Shown here piece after piece: positions 11,947-23,100 of a stretch of 64,000 bases of DNA. Each line of letters begins with the position of its first letter. The first letter of the stretch is position 1. The stretch lies in assembly GCF_004664715.2 (NCBI RefSeq), contig NC_051069.1, forward strand, positions 73,492,647 through 73,556,646, written 5' to 3'. Source of the stretch: Peromyscus leucopus (Eukaryota; Chordata; Mammalia; Rodentia; Cricetidae). The position numbers and the translations under genes are program-made. The notes beneath the pieces were generated by a model. That model did not search any database. It saw only the letters and a list, made by a program, of their open reading frames with translations, and was not told the DNA's origin.

Positions 11947-12760
11947 TCACCTGGGAAGGGGAAATAGATGAGATATCCATGAGTGAACTGGGGGTGAAAG
12001 GTGGGCAATGGAGGGTAATGGGTGGGGGATGAGAACATAAGGGAATGGGATGGAGTGAGAAAGCAATAAGAGAAATACCATGATGTAGGGAGATATCATA
12101 GGGACAGAGAGAAACCCAGTGCTAGGGAAGGTGCCAGGAATCCCCAAGGATAACCCCAGCTTGAACTACTAGAAATATTGGAGAGGGTGCCTGACTGAAC
12201 TGGCTTGCCCCAGTGATCAGATCTGTGAACAACCTAACTGTCACCACAGAACTTTTCTCCAATGACTGATGGAGGCAGATCCAGAGATCCACAGCTAAAC
12301 ACCAGGCAGAGCTCCAGGATTCTATGAGCAAGTGCATCAGGATCATGATGGGGAAACCTGCAGAGAAGACCAAACCAAACTAGTGGGAACTCATGAAAGT
12401 TGGATCAATGGCTGTGGAGCCTGCATGGGCCTTGACTAGGGACTAGGCCCGCCGCATGGAGAGACAATTATGTAACTTGATCTACTTTGTGGGCCCCCTG
12501 GCGGTAGGATCAGAATCCATCCTTGGTACATAAGGGGTTTTTGGAGCCCACTACCTATGATGGGACACCTCATGCAGACTTGAGGCAGGGAGAAGGGCTT
12601 GGACTTGCCTCTACTTGACGTGCCTCACCAGGGGAGGCCTTGCCTTCTTGTGGGGGGAGAGTGTCGGGTGGGTTGGGGGGAAGGCTGGGGGACAGGAGAA
12701 GGGAAGAGGGGGATCTTTGGTTGGTGTGTAAAACGAATGAAAAAAATTCTTCAAAAAAAA
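11947..12760 (+). mobile_element. L1 3' UTR and tail, sense part of the twin-primed insertion
   Basis: A G-rich purine tract (about 11950-12060) is followed by text typical of rodent L1 3' UTRs, a second purine tract (about 12645-12715), 'ggttggtgtgtaaaacgaat' and an A-rich tail ending at 12760. The exact inversion junction lies near 11940-11950. Confidence 0.85.
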
Positions 12761-12774
12761 GAAAATGAAATCTG

Positions 12775-13750
12775 CTGTTCTTCGCTTTGCTGGTGCTTCA
12801 GCAGAGCTGTTCTTATGCATTCCAGCCCTATTTTCCCTAGAGTATGTAAAAACTAGACTCTACTATCGTTCTTGGTACTAATTGCCTTAGACATTAATTT
12901 GATGGGGATTTGTTCATAGACTGATGATACAGAGTTAGCTTTGGCATCTCCTATCTACTGCTTTTATGAAGTATTGTGAAAATATTTGTAAAATCCCAGG
13001 AGTGTCTTTCAGCCTCAAGAAGATTTCATCATATAATAACAAAGAGGGTGTCAAAACCAGGCTATGGCTGGCTACCATCAGCCCCACCCCAGAGTAGTTT
13101 AGAGAAGAATCTGGTTCTGCTCCCAAAGGTGTCTCCCCACCCCCACCCCAGGGTCAACTTGGCTGTCTAGGCTGGTGTTAAATGCCTGGGTTCTAGGGAT
13201 ATTTCTGACTCAGTTTTCCAAGAAACCAGACTACAGACATGTGCTGCCACCATCTCCCCTTGACCACCAATGTGAATGGGAGCCAGGTGTTGCATCACAA
13301 GCCTGTTATCCAATCTTGGGAAAGGGACGCAAGTCGGTGTGGACTTCAGCTTGTTCCTGTATAGCCAAAAGTGGCAGAATGCCCACCTGTACCTTCTTTT
13401 CCCACAAAACTATCATATAATTTACACAGACTGCTTGATTAGAATTTCACAATATTGAGTTTTTCTCTTGGGGGAAGTTGTAAGAGGTCAGTTAGTAACA
13501 TGACCATTTTATTTAACCTTGGTCATAATATTGGGTCATATAGATAATCTCCTACTGCAAGAGTTCCATTATGTAGGTTAATACACAGATCCCACGAGCC
13601 TGGGAAGACTAAAAGGAACTTGTTTTCATGTTAAAGATTCCTGTGATTCTTTTTTCTTTATTTTTGAAAAGCTTTGTAAAGAAATGCCCCCCTTTTTTCT
13701 CTAAAATTTCAAGCTTTAAAAGTAGTTTATACAAATAGTTAATACTAATG
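12775..13750. other. Unique sequence
   Basis: No repeat assigned. Around 13170-13260 there may be a much-decayed antisense B1 ('catgtgctgccacc'), but I do not call it. Short frames on both strands have no motif. Confidence 0.4.
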
Positions 13751-14162
13751 GGCAACTGTAGCTGGAAGTTTCCTTGTGTCCTAACTGGCTGGCGGTAGGC
13801 ACAAATCTCTCCTACTCGTGTCCCCCAAGTAAACACACAGGAGCTTATATTAATTATAACTTCTTTGGCCATTAGCTCAGGCTTAATACTGACTAGCTCT
13901 TACACTTAAATTAACCCATAATCCTTATTTATGTTTAGCCACGTGGCTTGGTACCTTTTTTCAGTTCTGCCTTGTCATCTTGCTTCCTCTGTGTCTGGCT
14001 GGCAACTCCTGACTCAGTCTTCCTCTTCCCAGAATTCTCCTTGTCTGCTTATCCCAACTATACTTCCTGTCTGGCTACTGGCCAATCAGCATTTTACTTA
14101 TCAACCAATCAGAGCAATACATATATTCACAAAATATAAAAAGATGTCCCACAGCAGGCAAC
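13751..14162 (-). mobile_element. Solo LTR of a class II (ERVK-like) endogenous retrovirus with 6-bp duplication
   Basis: A 400-bp element at 13757-14156 starts TGCTGTGGGA and ends CTACA on the minus strand. It is flanked by a perfect 6-base direct repeat GGCAAC (13751-13756 and 14157-14162). TG...CA ends with a 6-bp duplication are the signature of betaretrovirus-like (ERVK) integration. Two 'attgg' CCAAT-box motifs ('ctgattggtt' and 'ctgattggcc' on the minus strand) and a nearby A/T-rich segment fit a U3 promoter. No internal gag, pol or env flanks it, so this is the product of LTR-LTR recombination. I recognise it as a common rodent LTR but give no family name. Confidence 0.9.
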
Positions 14163-14204
14163 TATGTAATTTAGTTATTTTTAGTACGTTTGTTTCTTTG
14201 TGTA

Positions 14205-14370
14205 TGGAGAGTATAGATATGTGTGTGAATACCATCTAGAACATGTGGAGGTCAGAAAACAATTCCAGGACTCAATTCTCTCCTTCCAGTCTGTGGGTTC
14301 TTGGGCATCGAATTCAGGTCCTCAGATTCGACAGCAAGTGCATTTATCCACTAAAACATCTCACCAGTCA
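14205..14370 (-). mobile_element. tRNA-derived SINE (B2/B3-like), antisense
   Basis: 'tgtggaggtcagaaaacaa', 'ttctctccttccag', 'cgaattcaggtcctcag' and the antisense tRNA-like head 'aaacatctcaccagtc' match a common rodent tRNA-derived SINE read backwards. The sense copy of the same type is at 48612-48780. Subfamily uncertain. Confidence 0.7.
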
Positions 14371-14650
14371 CAAATATGTGATTTTTTTTAAACGATAGGA
14401 TTGTTGCTGTTATTTTATGATAAATTGATCTTTTATTAATTGCAGTGTAATGGTGCTAGTCTTGTAAATGCTCCTTAAGAGTCTATTCTAAAATGTAAGT
14501 GCAAAATGATGATTGCTTCTAACCCAAACACATTTTACGTTTTTTTAAATAACTATTTACAGTGTTGCCCTTTCCTGCCCTCACAGTGCAGGACTGTTAT
14601 CAGCAACATGGTTCAAAGACATTCTTTTCACTGTTCTGGATGGTAGTAAA
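14371..14650. other. Unique short stretch
   Basis: AT-rich, no recognised feature. Confidence 0.4.
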
Positions 14651-14654
14651 ACAA

Positions 14655-14760
14655 TTGAGGCCGAAAACTACATGGAGAAACCAAAAAAACACACAAAAAA
14701 CCCCCCCAAAACCTAAAAAAACAAAAACAAACAAAAAACCCCAACAAAACAAAAAACAAT
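14655..14760 (+). repeat. Probable B1 3' remnant with long A/C-rich tail
   Basis: 'aactacatggagaaacc' resembles the B1 3' end 'gctacacagagaaaccctgt', and is followed by about 75 bases made of A runs broken by C. This is how older B1 tails look in this window, for example at 26866-26914. The 5' part of B1 is missing, so the SINE call is tentative. Confidence 0.45.
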
Positions 14761-16035
14761 TTAGAAGTTTTTATTATGAAAGAATATACACTTTTTTTCC
14801 CCAATGGTGTTTGTTGAATTAGATATTTTCCTTTAAAATGTGTTTTCAAGGCCAGATTTTCTGATGGAGCAATAGGTTCAGAAATCACAGAATGTATTCA
14901 TATCAAGTTCCCAATGTTTTCTGTCTTTGTTAAGAAAGAATAAACATGAACACCTGAAAGACACTGGACATTGAGTGAGAGGCTGGAGCTAGTAGCCCAA
15001 GACAAAAACTTTGTCCTGACATTTCCCTTTTTTTTTTTCTAGTACTGATGTTTGAATCTTGATTTTCACTGAGTATGCCACATGAGAGAGAAGTCTTCAC
15101 ACATTCTGCCCATTTATTCTATGGTCACTTAGTATATGATTTCTGTGACATGGGTACTGTTCTACAGCTAGATTTGTATAGGGTGTGTACAAACCACAAC
15201 TAAAAAGATACTCATTTATTTCACCCACAATTAATTAAAGACAAATTGTACTACATTCTGTACTATAGAGGTAAATAATGAATGCTCTTTAAATTCAGGG
15301 AGCTTGTATTATAGCCAGAAATTAAACCCCTCTAGTAATTAGTGAACTAAACAAATATTTAATTGTATCTACCAAGTGGCAGGCATTAAAGATTGATGGG
15401 AGGAGAGAGCAGCGTCCAGTCTTGCAGGAGACTTGTCCTCATGAGCCCTCAGGGTCTAGAGAAGACACAGAAGCGTCTGAGCAAATCCACATACAGTATG
15501 AGGTATACAGAGAAAAACAGCAATATGAGCAATTTGGGAGATCAGTCAGGAAGGAGCTACTTTAGCGTGATGAGGGATGCCTCTTGAGGTAACTTCAGCA
15601 ACAGGAGCCTAATAAAGGATTTAAGCCAAATCCTTTATCATAAAAAAATTTCACTTTCAAAAAAATTTCTTTAGAGGCTGCAGGAATGTGGGTTGGAAAG
15701 GAGTCAACATAGAAGAAGAAACATAGGACAAAATGGAACCAGTGAGACAAGAATGATCTTGCCTGGCCTGAGAGGAATGGTATAAGGGAGCAGTGAACTT
15801 GAGACATGTTTTACAAGTAGGACCAATAGAATCTTATGGAGGATGGAATACAAATTAATATATGCACTAAAATATTGTATTCGTTAGTTCATTCATGAGA
15901 AAAGTGAAACGCATAGGGATCCCTCACAGAGTGTGCACAGTGCTAGAAAAGCCTTGGTAGAAGACAGTATCTCTGAATTGAGTTTGTGTACCCAGGCAGT
16001 GAGAGGCTGGGCATTTGTGCAGTGTACTAGTATGA
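14761..16035. other. Unique sequence with a small hairpin
   Basis: No exon recognised. Around 15240-15380 there is a pattern ('aaatatttaattgtatctac' then 'caagtggcaggca') resembling an ancient mammal-wide repeat, too weak to name. A hairpin lies at 15612-15638. Confidence 0.4.
15612..15638. other. Hairpin, 11-bp stem and 5-base loop
   Basis: 'ataaaggattt' (15612-15622) pairs perfectly with 'aaatcctttat' (15628-15638) around the loop 'aagcc'. There is no T tract like a Pol III or bacterial terminator and no neighbouring RNA gene. Confidence 0.85.
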
Positions 16036-16484
16036 TGTATGGTGGTATTTTATTTGTACTGAAATGTGATTTTAATTGTATGTTAATAAAAAAGTTGCCT
16101 GGGGGTCAGAGCTATTAGAGCCATAGCAAGAGCATGGTGGTGGTAGCGCACGCCTTTTATCCCAGTACTTGGTAGGCAAGCTCGGTAGAAATCTCTGTGT
16201 GTTCAGGGATACAGCCAGCATTGGAGATATATGCCTTTAAGACCTGGAGGGCTGTACTTACAGGCAGTGACGAGGCAGTCATGTGTTTGGGTTTACAACC
16301 AATGAGAAGGCAGAACAGAAAGACTATATTAACGACAAACACACAGGAAGTAGGTCTCTTTCGGAGAGGTAGGACGACTGCAGGAGGAAGGATAAGGTTT
16401 TAACTCTGAGCTCTGACCTCTTGGCTTTCTTCTTTACATTGGTTCTGTGTTTCTTATTTAATAAGACGGTTGGATACATCTACA
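16036..16484 (+). mobile_element. LTR-like element with embedded B1-like segment
   Basis: The element starts TGTATGGTGG and ends CATCTACA. It has 'ttaataaaaaagttgcctgg' near the start, a B1-like segment at about 16130-16195 ('gtggtggtagcgcacgcctt', 'atcccagtacttgg'), an 'aaccaatgagaaggcag' CCAAT-type motif, and 'ttggttctgtgtttcttatt' then 'taataagacggttgg' near the end. A 4-base repeat ATGA flanks it (16032-16035 and 16485-16488), which would suit an ERV1-type element but could be chance. I recognise this as an abundant cricetid repeat without knowing its formal name. Confidence 0.65.
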
Positions 16485-16570
16485 ATGATGGAAGATGGCA
16501 AAGGGAGGTTTCAATCAAGAGGACAAGAGCAATGTGCTGAGAGGCCCAGGAGGATGCCTGGGTCACTCAC

Positions 16571-17110
16571 TGTATTGGTCAGGATTCTCTACATAAACAG
16601 AACTGGTAGGATGGGTATTATTAAACAGGATATTTATCAGGTTGGCTTGCACAACATTATCTGAGTAGTCCAACAATGGCTGTCATGCCCTGGAGAGGCT
16701 GAGAACCTGGCAGCTGCTGAGTTGAAGAGACTGTATGCCTAGGTAGTCCAAGTTTGGTGTTGAAGCCTGGAGGATTCCTGGAGAGCTGCTGCTCCCCAGT
16801 CCATCTTGGATGGCCTGCGAAGCTGGGTTCAAGGGTCCATGAAGAACAGTGGCAGTCATGACAACAGCAGCAACATGCTAGATTAAGTCTACAGTGAGAC
16901 AGGAAGTGAAACCCAAAGGCAAGCAAGCCGAAAGGGAAAATATTTTCCCTTGGACTTCTTTATTTGGATGGTAACAGATGGTGTTGCTCACATTTAGGGT
17001 ATGTCTTTCACTTAAAACAACCAGGAAAGGAGAATCCTTTATAGAAGAGGCACAGATTCTCTTTCAGTTGATTCCAGATCCAGGAAGTCGACAACCAAGA
17101 TTAGCCATCA
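16571..17110 (+). mobile_element. Old TG...CA-ended interspersed repeat, sense, copy 2
   Basis: It begins TGTATTGGTCAGGATTCTC and ends GACAACCAAGATTAGCCATCA. Both ends match the antisense copy at 1805-2368. Internal text such as 'gtccaacaatggctg' is shared with that family. No coding capacity and no convincing target-site duplication. It contains a 20-bp perfect palindrome at 16932-16951. Confidence 0.65.
16932..16951. other. 20-bp perfect palindrome
   Basis: AAGGGAAAATATTTTCCCTT equals its own reverse complement and has no loop. It sits in the repeat at 16571-17110. Confidence 0.95.
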
Positions 17111-19539
17111 GCTACTCAGTGTGATGCTGAAAAGTTCAGAGATTACCCTGTAGGAGGAAGTGCACCATTTGGGAGAAGACAACATCATAATAGTGTGGAG
17201 AAAGATCTGTGCATTTTCCTATTAGTATAAATAGTCACCAAATCCATCAACTAGTTGTAATACAACAGTTTTGAATGATATTCACTTGAATATATCATTT
17301 TAGAATTAATATACGAATATACACATTTTAAGTTTTCAAAAATCATTTCTAAACATACTGTTTGTGAATGGATAACATTAGCTTTAACAAGAACGTAAAC
17401 TCATTATTTGTGGCAAGCAATACAATGTAAGAACACAGATCCTTATATACATGAAAATATATCCCTTGCACATTACTCTTAAATGCTCATCTACCAAACG
17501 AGATGTCAATTAAAATTTAAGGATGCTTGACACATTCTTCATTTCATTATATCTTATGACCTGTATATATGAATATAATAGAAATAATCACAGTTTTCTG
17601 AAATCTTTATGTAACAAATCTCTGATTTGTCCTATGGATTATTATTTTGTTGTTGTTCAGATTTTTTTATATATATATAAATGGTAAGTTTAAGTATGTT
17701 TATACAGGGTAAAGGTCTTTCAGTGGAGAATTTTGAGAGCAATTCTAAGAGAAAATGGCATTATAGCATAAGTTATCTTGAGACCATAATGAGGTAAAAG
17801 TGTTTTGTACCACTGAAGCTACAATCACACTCATCTCAGCATGATGAGCATGTCAAGCGTTTTCAAGGTAATGAATGCATTCCAGAAGATGGTCTGTGTT
17901 TTGCTCCACACTCCAAATAGCTGGAAGATGGTTGGAATAATTTACGGTGGCATCAAAGACATCCTGGTGGGCGTTGCCCTCACAATTCCAAAGCAGAATT
18001 TATCAAAGAATGGGCATTTTAATGAGCACCAACTTACATTTTTCATGGCATTAGGTTTATATAGAGCCGTATTTCTTCCCCTTTGGAAAAAGATACAAAA
18101 ATACAAAGAATGACTATAATGGCTAACCAAAATGAATGTCCAGGGTAGTAGGTATTTTAGCAAACTCCAGGTAGCATTTTGTGAGAGTTTTACTGATTTG
18201 TTGCTGCACCGTGAGTGTTGATTGGAAAAAATATTCTAAAAATACAAAAACACTGTTTGCATATACCATAAAGTAAGGTTCAGGAGAATCTGACAGTCAC
18301 AAAAGTTAATGGAAGTTGTTTACCTCATTGCTGTTTTGATATGCTACACTTGTGAACAAGAAAGATTAATGTGAAGTGTCAGCTGACTTACTTTGCCAAA
18401 TGTTGTCAAGGCAGTCCCCATGGTTATTTATGGGATTACTCTTATGTCATATGTAGGAAGATTAAGGACACAAGCTCAGTGTTTAAACCAGTAGAAATCT
18501 GATATATTAAACAGAAAGTCTAAGTTTCTTCTGTTTTATGGTCATGAAGAAAATGCTTATTATTATTTTTTTTTCGAGAAACAAATGTCTCTCACACCAT
18601 ATGGGGATGAGTGAAAAATTCCCTCCGAGTTCATTGATTTAATTGTACAAAAATCTCCTAACATCTTCAGGAATTTTTATTGCCTTTTGTGAAGTGATTC
18701 CTATGTCAGTCCTACGGTATGCTGACATTTGGTATCAGTTTTAAAATTAGTTTAAGCTGTAATTTTAAAACATGTTTCTAATCATTTTTAATAGCTTATT
18801 TGAGAGAATTTTGTGGATACAAATAACACAAAACAAAATTTTAAGACAGAAATAAGAATATGGTTGTTATATGTTTTGTTTTCAAATTTTGCATCACATG
18901 GCATATGGATGTGAAAAAAATTATCAGCACTAAAATTTGGGATTTGTATGACACATTGAACACATATAATTTAAAGAGAGAAATAAAGTTTGAAATGTAA
19001 GCCTCACATTTCATAATGGATGCAAGATGTCACACTCATTTGGACTACCATATCATGGATTGTAGACCCATACTCATTTAAGATGAACAAAGAAATAAGC
19101 AAGTGTTTTACTGGGCACTCTTCATATTTGAAGAAGTACCAGGCTCTATTGGAAAAGGCATGCAGTACTCTCTTTTGGGGAACTTCTCAGGTACTTAGGA
19201 TGTGTGATGGTAATGTGGGGTGATTGAGTTATAGGATATCAGGGAAAGAAACTGCTGTGAAACTTTAGAGATGGAATGAATGACCTCTGATTGAGGGAAG
19301 CATTTAAAATGGCATTTGAAGGTTGAAAACATTTGTGTATTTAGAAGTAAAAATTTCAGACAGATAAACAAAGATAGAAATCATATTAGCTTGCAATGGT
19401 TTCTGTATGGGATGTCAGATGAGTCTGAGGAAACATGCTGTGTTTCCTGGGGATAATATTGATTAGGAGTTAGATTCATTCTTAATTCTCTACTCAATTG
19501 GACCTTTAATAATTTTTTTGTTAATTTATATATGCATAT
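17111..19539. other. 2.4 kb of unique sequence with one 90-codon frame
   Basis: No repeat recognised except short TA runs near 17660. The frame at 17841-18113 is listed separately. Confidence 0.45.
17841..18113 (+). other. 90-codon open frame of unknown status
   Basis: The predicted protein begins MMSMSSVFKVMNAFQ and has two hydrophobic stretches, about residues 31-50 (around 'GIIYGGIKDILVGVAL') and 66-82 ('LTFFMALGLYRAVFLPLW'), then a lysine-rich end. This superficially resembles a small two-span membrane protein. I recognise no family. It lies in sequence free of identified repeats, has two Met codons at its start, and shows no splice-site or polyadenylation context I can defend. Chance is the default explanation; a decayed retrocopy is another. 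Confidence 0.15.
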
Positions 19540-19720
19540 GTGTCTCCATGTGTATCTGTGCAGGTGTGTATAGTACTTGTAGGGGTCAGGAGATGGTGTC
19601 ACATCCCAGAAGCTTGAGTTGCAGGCAGCTGTGAGCTACCAGATGGGTGCTGGGAATGGAACTCCAGTTCTCTAGAAGAGCAGGAAACACTCTTAACTGA
19701 TGAGCCATCTCTCCAGACCT
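19540..19720 (-). mobile_element. B3/B2-type SINE, antisense
   Basis: 'ccagatgggtgctgggaatg', 'ctctagaagagcaggaaaca' and 'tgatgagccatctctccag' are the antisense tRNA-like head of a B2/B3 SINE. The body at 19562-19650 ('ttgcaggcagctgtgagc') fits B3 better than B2. Confidence 0.85.
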
Positions 19721-19747
19721 CATTAGTGAATTTTTATTGATATTTGT

Positions 19748-20121
19748 GCGGGCTTGTGTGTATGTACATAAGAGTTCATGTGTATACGGTTATGTGTGTA
19801 CACATACGTGTGTGTGTGTGTGTGTATGTGTGTGTGTGTGTGTGTTTTATGGACCAGAAAAAAAATCAGGTGCTAACCTTAGGAGCATCATCTACCTTCT
19901 TTGAAACAGGGCCTCTCATTGTCCTGGAGCTTGCCAATCAAATGTTAATAGATGACTCTTGAGTACCACGGATGTTCCTGTGTTTACCTCCCTGGCTCTG
20001 TGATCCCAAGTGCACACCACCACACTTGGCTGTTTTTTTTACATGGATTCTGGGGATAGAACTCAGGTCTACAAGCTTGTCTTCCGTGTACTTAACTGAC
20101 TGAGGCAACTGTTCTGCCCAC
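19748..20121 (-). mobile_element. B4-type SINE, antisense, with internal TG microsatellite
   Basis: Read on the minus strand it has a tRNA/ID-like head ('cagaacagttgcctcag' region), a B1-like middle ('accacacttggc' and 'cctggagcttgccaatcaa' on the plus strand) and a CA-rich tail. The tail has become a TG/CA run on the plus strand (19806-19847). Order and wording match rodent B4 elements. Confidence 0.75.
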
Positions 20122-23100
20122 CATCAACCATTTTTTAGAGTTTGCAGGTTGAAAACTTTTTAGCCAAAAAAAATTTTCAGAGGTGCTGAGGAAAATGTTG
20201 ATTAAGGAGAACACTGATGTCATTAGTGGTGCCCAGGGGTGTTCTGGGTAGCCTTGGTGAATTGTGATGACTGGAGGAAGGGAAGGAGGATGTTCACTCA
20301 AGCAATCCTGAGAGATTGAAGTTTGGGAGGTCACAAAGCTGCAAGGCTTTCTCCTGGCATGTGAAGAATTTTTATTTTATTTTAATAAATGTATCTCCGC
20401 AAAATTTCATAGCCAAGTACAAATTAACTCCTTGTGAAATAAACTGGATCCTGCCGTTTGTGAATAAAACTTAATAAAAAGTGAATGCAAAAAAATATGC
20501 TGTTACACTAATTACTCTATTCCTCGGTGGACACTCAAAGTCACATTAATACTGTAAACAACCTATTGGATGCACTTTGTGGTATTTTATTTAATGACTT
20601 AAATGTAAGTTGTTGACATAATTTTGACTGTTTGTTTCCTTAATAATTTCTCAATAATCATGACTATTCTCTTAAACAAACAAAAAACAACTGAAGTGAT
20701 ATCAATAAAGATCTCAAGTGAAGATAGAGATGAAGGGGTACCTACTGTACTAGTCACATGGAGAATTCCCAAATGAAGATGGAGGTGAGCAGATGTCTCC
20801 TGTACTAAATACGTGGAGAATTCCCAAGAGTAGATAAAGCAGGTCCTGTCATTTCCTCCTTTTATCACAGAAGCTTTCCCAGCAGAGAAAGATCAATTCT
20901 GGACAAGGAAGTTCTGTTTCTTTAACCTTTGTGAATCAATAAGATGCAAATGCCACCTGCACCACACACAAGGCACACATTGTTTTCTCTCTAACGTCTT
21001 CTTTGAACTTTGTTTATGTCTTTTGGCTCATACTTATGTTTGAATTTGGTGTCTGAAATGGCAAACTTTGATTATTAGCAAATAATATAATTTCAAAACG
21101 CCACACCTTGACATTTATTCTGAAGAACTTCCCTTGTGTCAATATATTTCATGATAGAACCTGGACAAAGTTTGCCCAAACCACTCATGAACCTTTTGTA
21201 AAGTGTATCACAGCAAAAAGAGAATTGTTTTTCTAATGCGTTTTCAGGTCTTACATGGGGAATAAACTGAATGTAAATTATAAGTCTTTATTGAATTTAC
21301 TGAAAGTTAGCACAGGTAGTCTTAAGTGAAGCTGTGTGAAGTGGTTCTTGAGGACCGGTCCTGTGAATGATGCTGGCTGGCTGGTACATTTTCCACTGCA
21401 TTAGTTTGTTCCCATAAGCTTTGAAAATCTATTTGTAGCAAAAGTATGCTAGAAAGGTAGCTTCCATGTGTCCTGTGATATATGGCTTCTGTATTTTAGC
21501 CACCGTGCACATGACTAAGCGAGGAGCAAAATTTACCTTTAGGACTGGACTAGTTTTGTGGTATATTTAGTATGTATGGAACCAAGCCTTTTTCTTCCTA
21601 CATCTTCAAAGTCTAGCTGCTTTGGCCCTTCTCAGCCAGTTCTCTTGGTACCTTAGGCCTCAGGGAAGGCTTGAAGACCATTCTTTTTTATTAGTACACT
21701 CACTCTTGCCATTGGATAAGCTCAGTCTATTTGCTTGTATGTCCTGAATGTGACTGAAGAACTCTAGGGATCAATGATGTCATTTCCACATTTCCCGCCT
21801 TTCAGAAGTCATTAAAAATAGTAATGAATTTCCTAGACTCCAGGATATTTATTTTAAAGTTTAAGATTTTTCTTGTAATAGGTATTTGTATTAAGTATGT
21901 GCAACAATGTAGTACAAATCTGCTTAATTTGAGTTTACCAACCCCAAAGAAGCTCTTTGCTACTGCCACAGTCAATGTTAGATCTATCTTCTTTTGTAAT
22001 CCATGCCAATCGAGCTCATCAATGCTGAGCACTAACAAATGATTTTGGATATAGTTAAAATATCTTTTCTGCTTAGTTTATGAAGCATTGGTTTGCACAG
22101 ATTGCTATTTTGAGACATCACATAATATGTAAGCTTCCTCAAAAACCTTGATACCATTCAAAGAGAGGCTCTGAAGGGTCTATCTGTCAAAAGAGTTACT
22201 GGGACTTAAACCAGGCACGTACTTGACTTCTGGTGCTTAAGATGCTGTTACATGGGTGATAGATAGATACCATTTCAAAGCACTATTCAAGTTGATCCTT
22301 TGTGCAGAATGCTCTGTTGATCCACCTTGCCTGCCTCTCAGGGTTTCCTAGGACCAGAACTTGGGGTTTCTGTGCTTGGGAAAGTGCAATTGATTAGATG
22401 TGGGGCAGCTTTCTGGTCTACCTTGCCATTCTTTGTTCCTCTATCTTGGAAATGAGCCGCAATTGCTCAATAGGATGCAAGGTAAATAATTTGGCAAGAT
22501 TTGATAACAATGACTACTTTACATTACATTTTATATACTAAGCTAATATTACAAAACACCTTGTAGTATTTTCTGATTTAAACTATTATAAATTTAATAG
22601 TTTTCAGCTATCATCTTTAAACACGGGCCAAATAAAAATATTCCAATGGTTTATCAAGAAATTTTAATATTTAGTTCTAAAGCCACAACTTCCCTCTTGT
22701 TCCATTGTTTTCTTCCTTTTTTCTTTTCTTCTATACTGTTTTCAGTTTGGATATTAGTAGTTGTCTGCCACCTCAAAGTTTACACTCTGTCAAAGGCTGT
22801 GAGATAAAAGTGCTGTTGCATTGAGGGAGAAGGAAGAAGCAGAGATATTTTTTTGACTCCAAATGTATAGTCCAAATTCCTTTCTTTTGTTGTAGTTATA
22901 CTTCTACAGGAAGGGGGTGAATATAAATAAGGACTTTGCTGTGTTCTCCAGGCAGCACTCTGCCAAACAACCTGATACAATGAGAGTCAAAAACACATTA
23001 TTGGTAACAGAAGCCAATTCTTGATCCAAGTCATCTGTGATGTGGCTGGCAGTGTACAAATGGCTCATACTTTTTTGTTTTTAAATATTCACCTCTGACC

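Larger units (their letters stand above)
11041..12774 (+). mobile_element. 5'-inverted (twin-primed) L1 insertion with target-site duplication
   Basis: Identical 14-base flanks 'gaaaatgaaatctg' lie at 11041-11054 and 12761-12774. Between them, 11055 to about 11946 is ORF2 in antisense and about 11947-12760 is the L1 3' UTR in sense, ending in an A-rich tail. This is the structure made by twin priming during target-primed reverse transcription. The antisense part runs from the reverse-transcriptase 'RQGCP' motif, through F-A-D-D, to the ORF2 'KWCWHNW' motif. The 3' end of ORF2 beyond that is not seen and was probably lost at the junction. The target preceding the duplication reads 'att|gaaaa', close to the L1 endonuclease preference TT|AAAA. 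Confidence 0.92.

Noticed and set aside
13170..13400. Possible very old B1 or other SINE
   Set aside because: Only scattered B1-like words; not enough to support a call.
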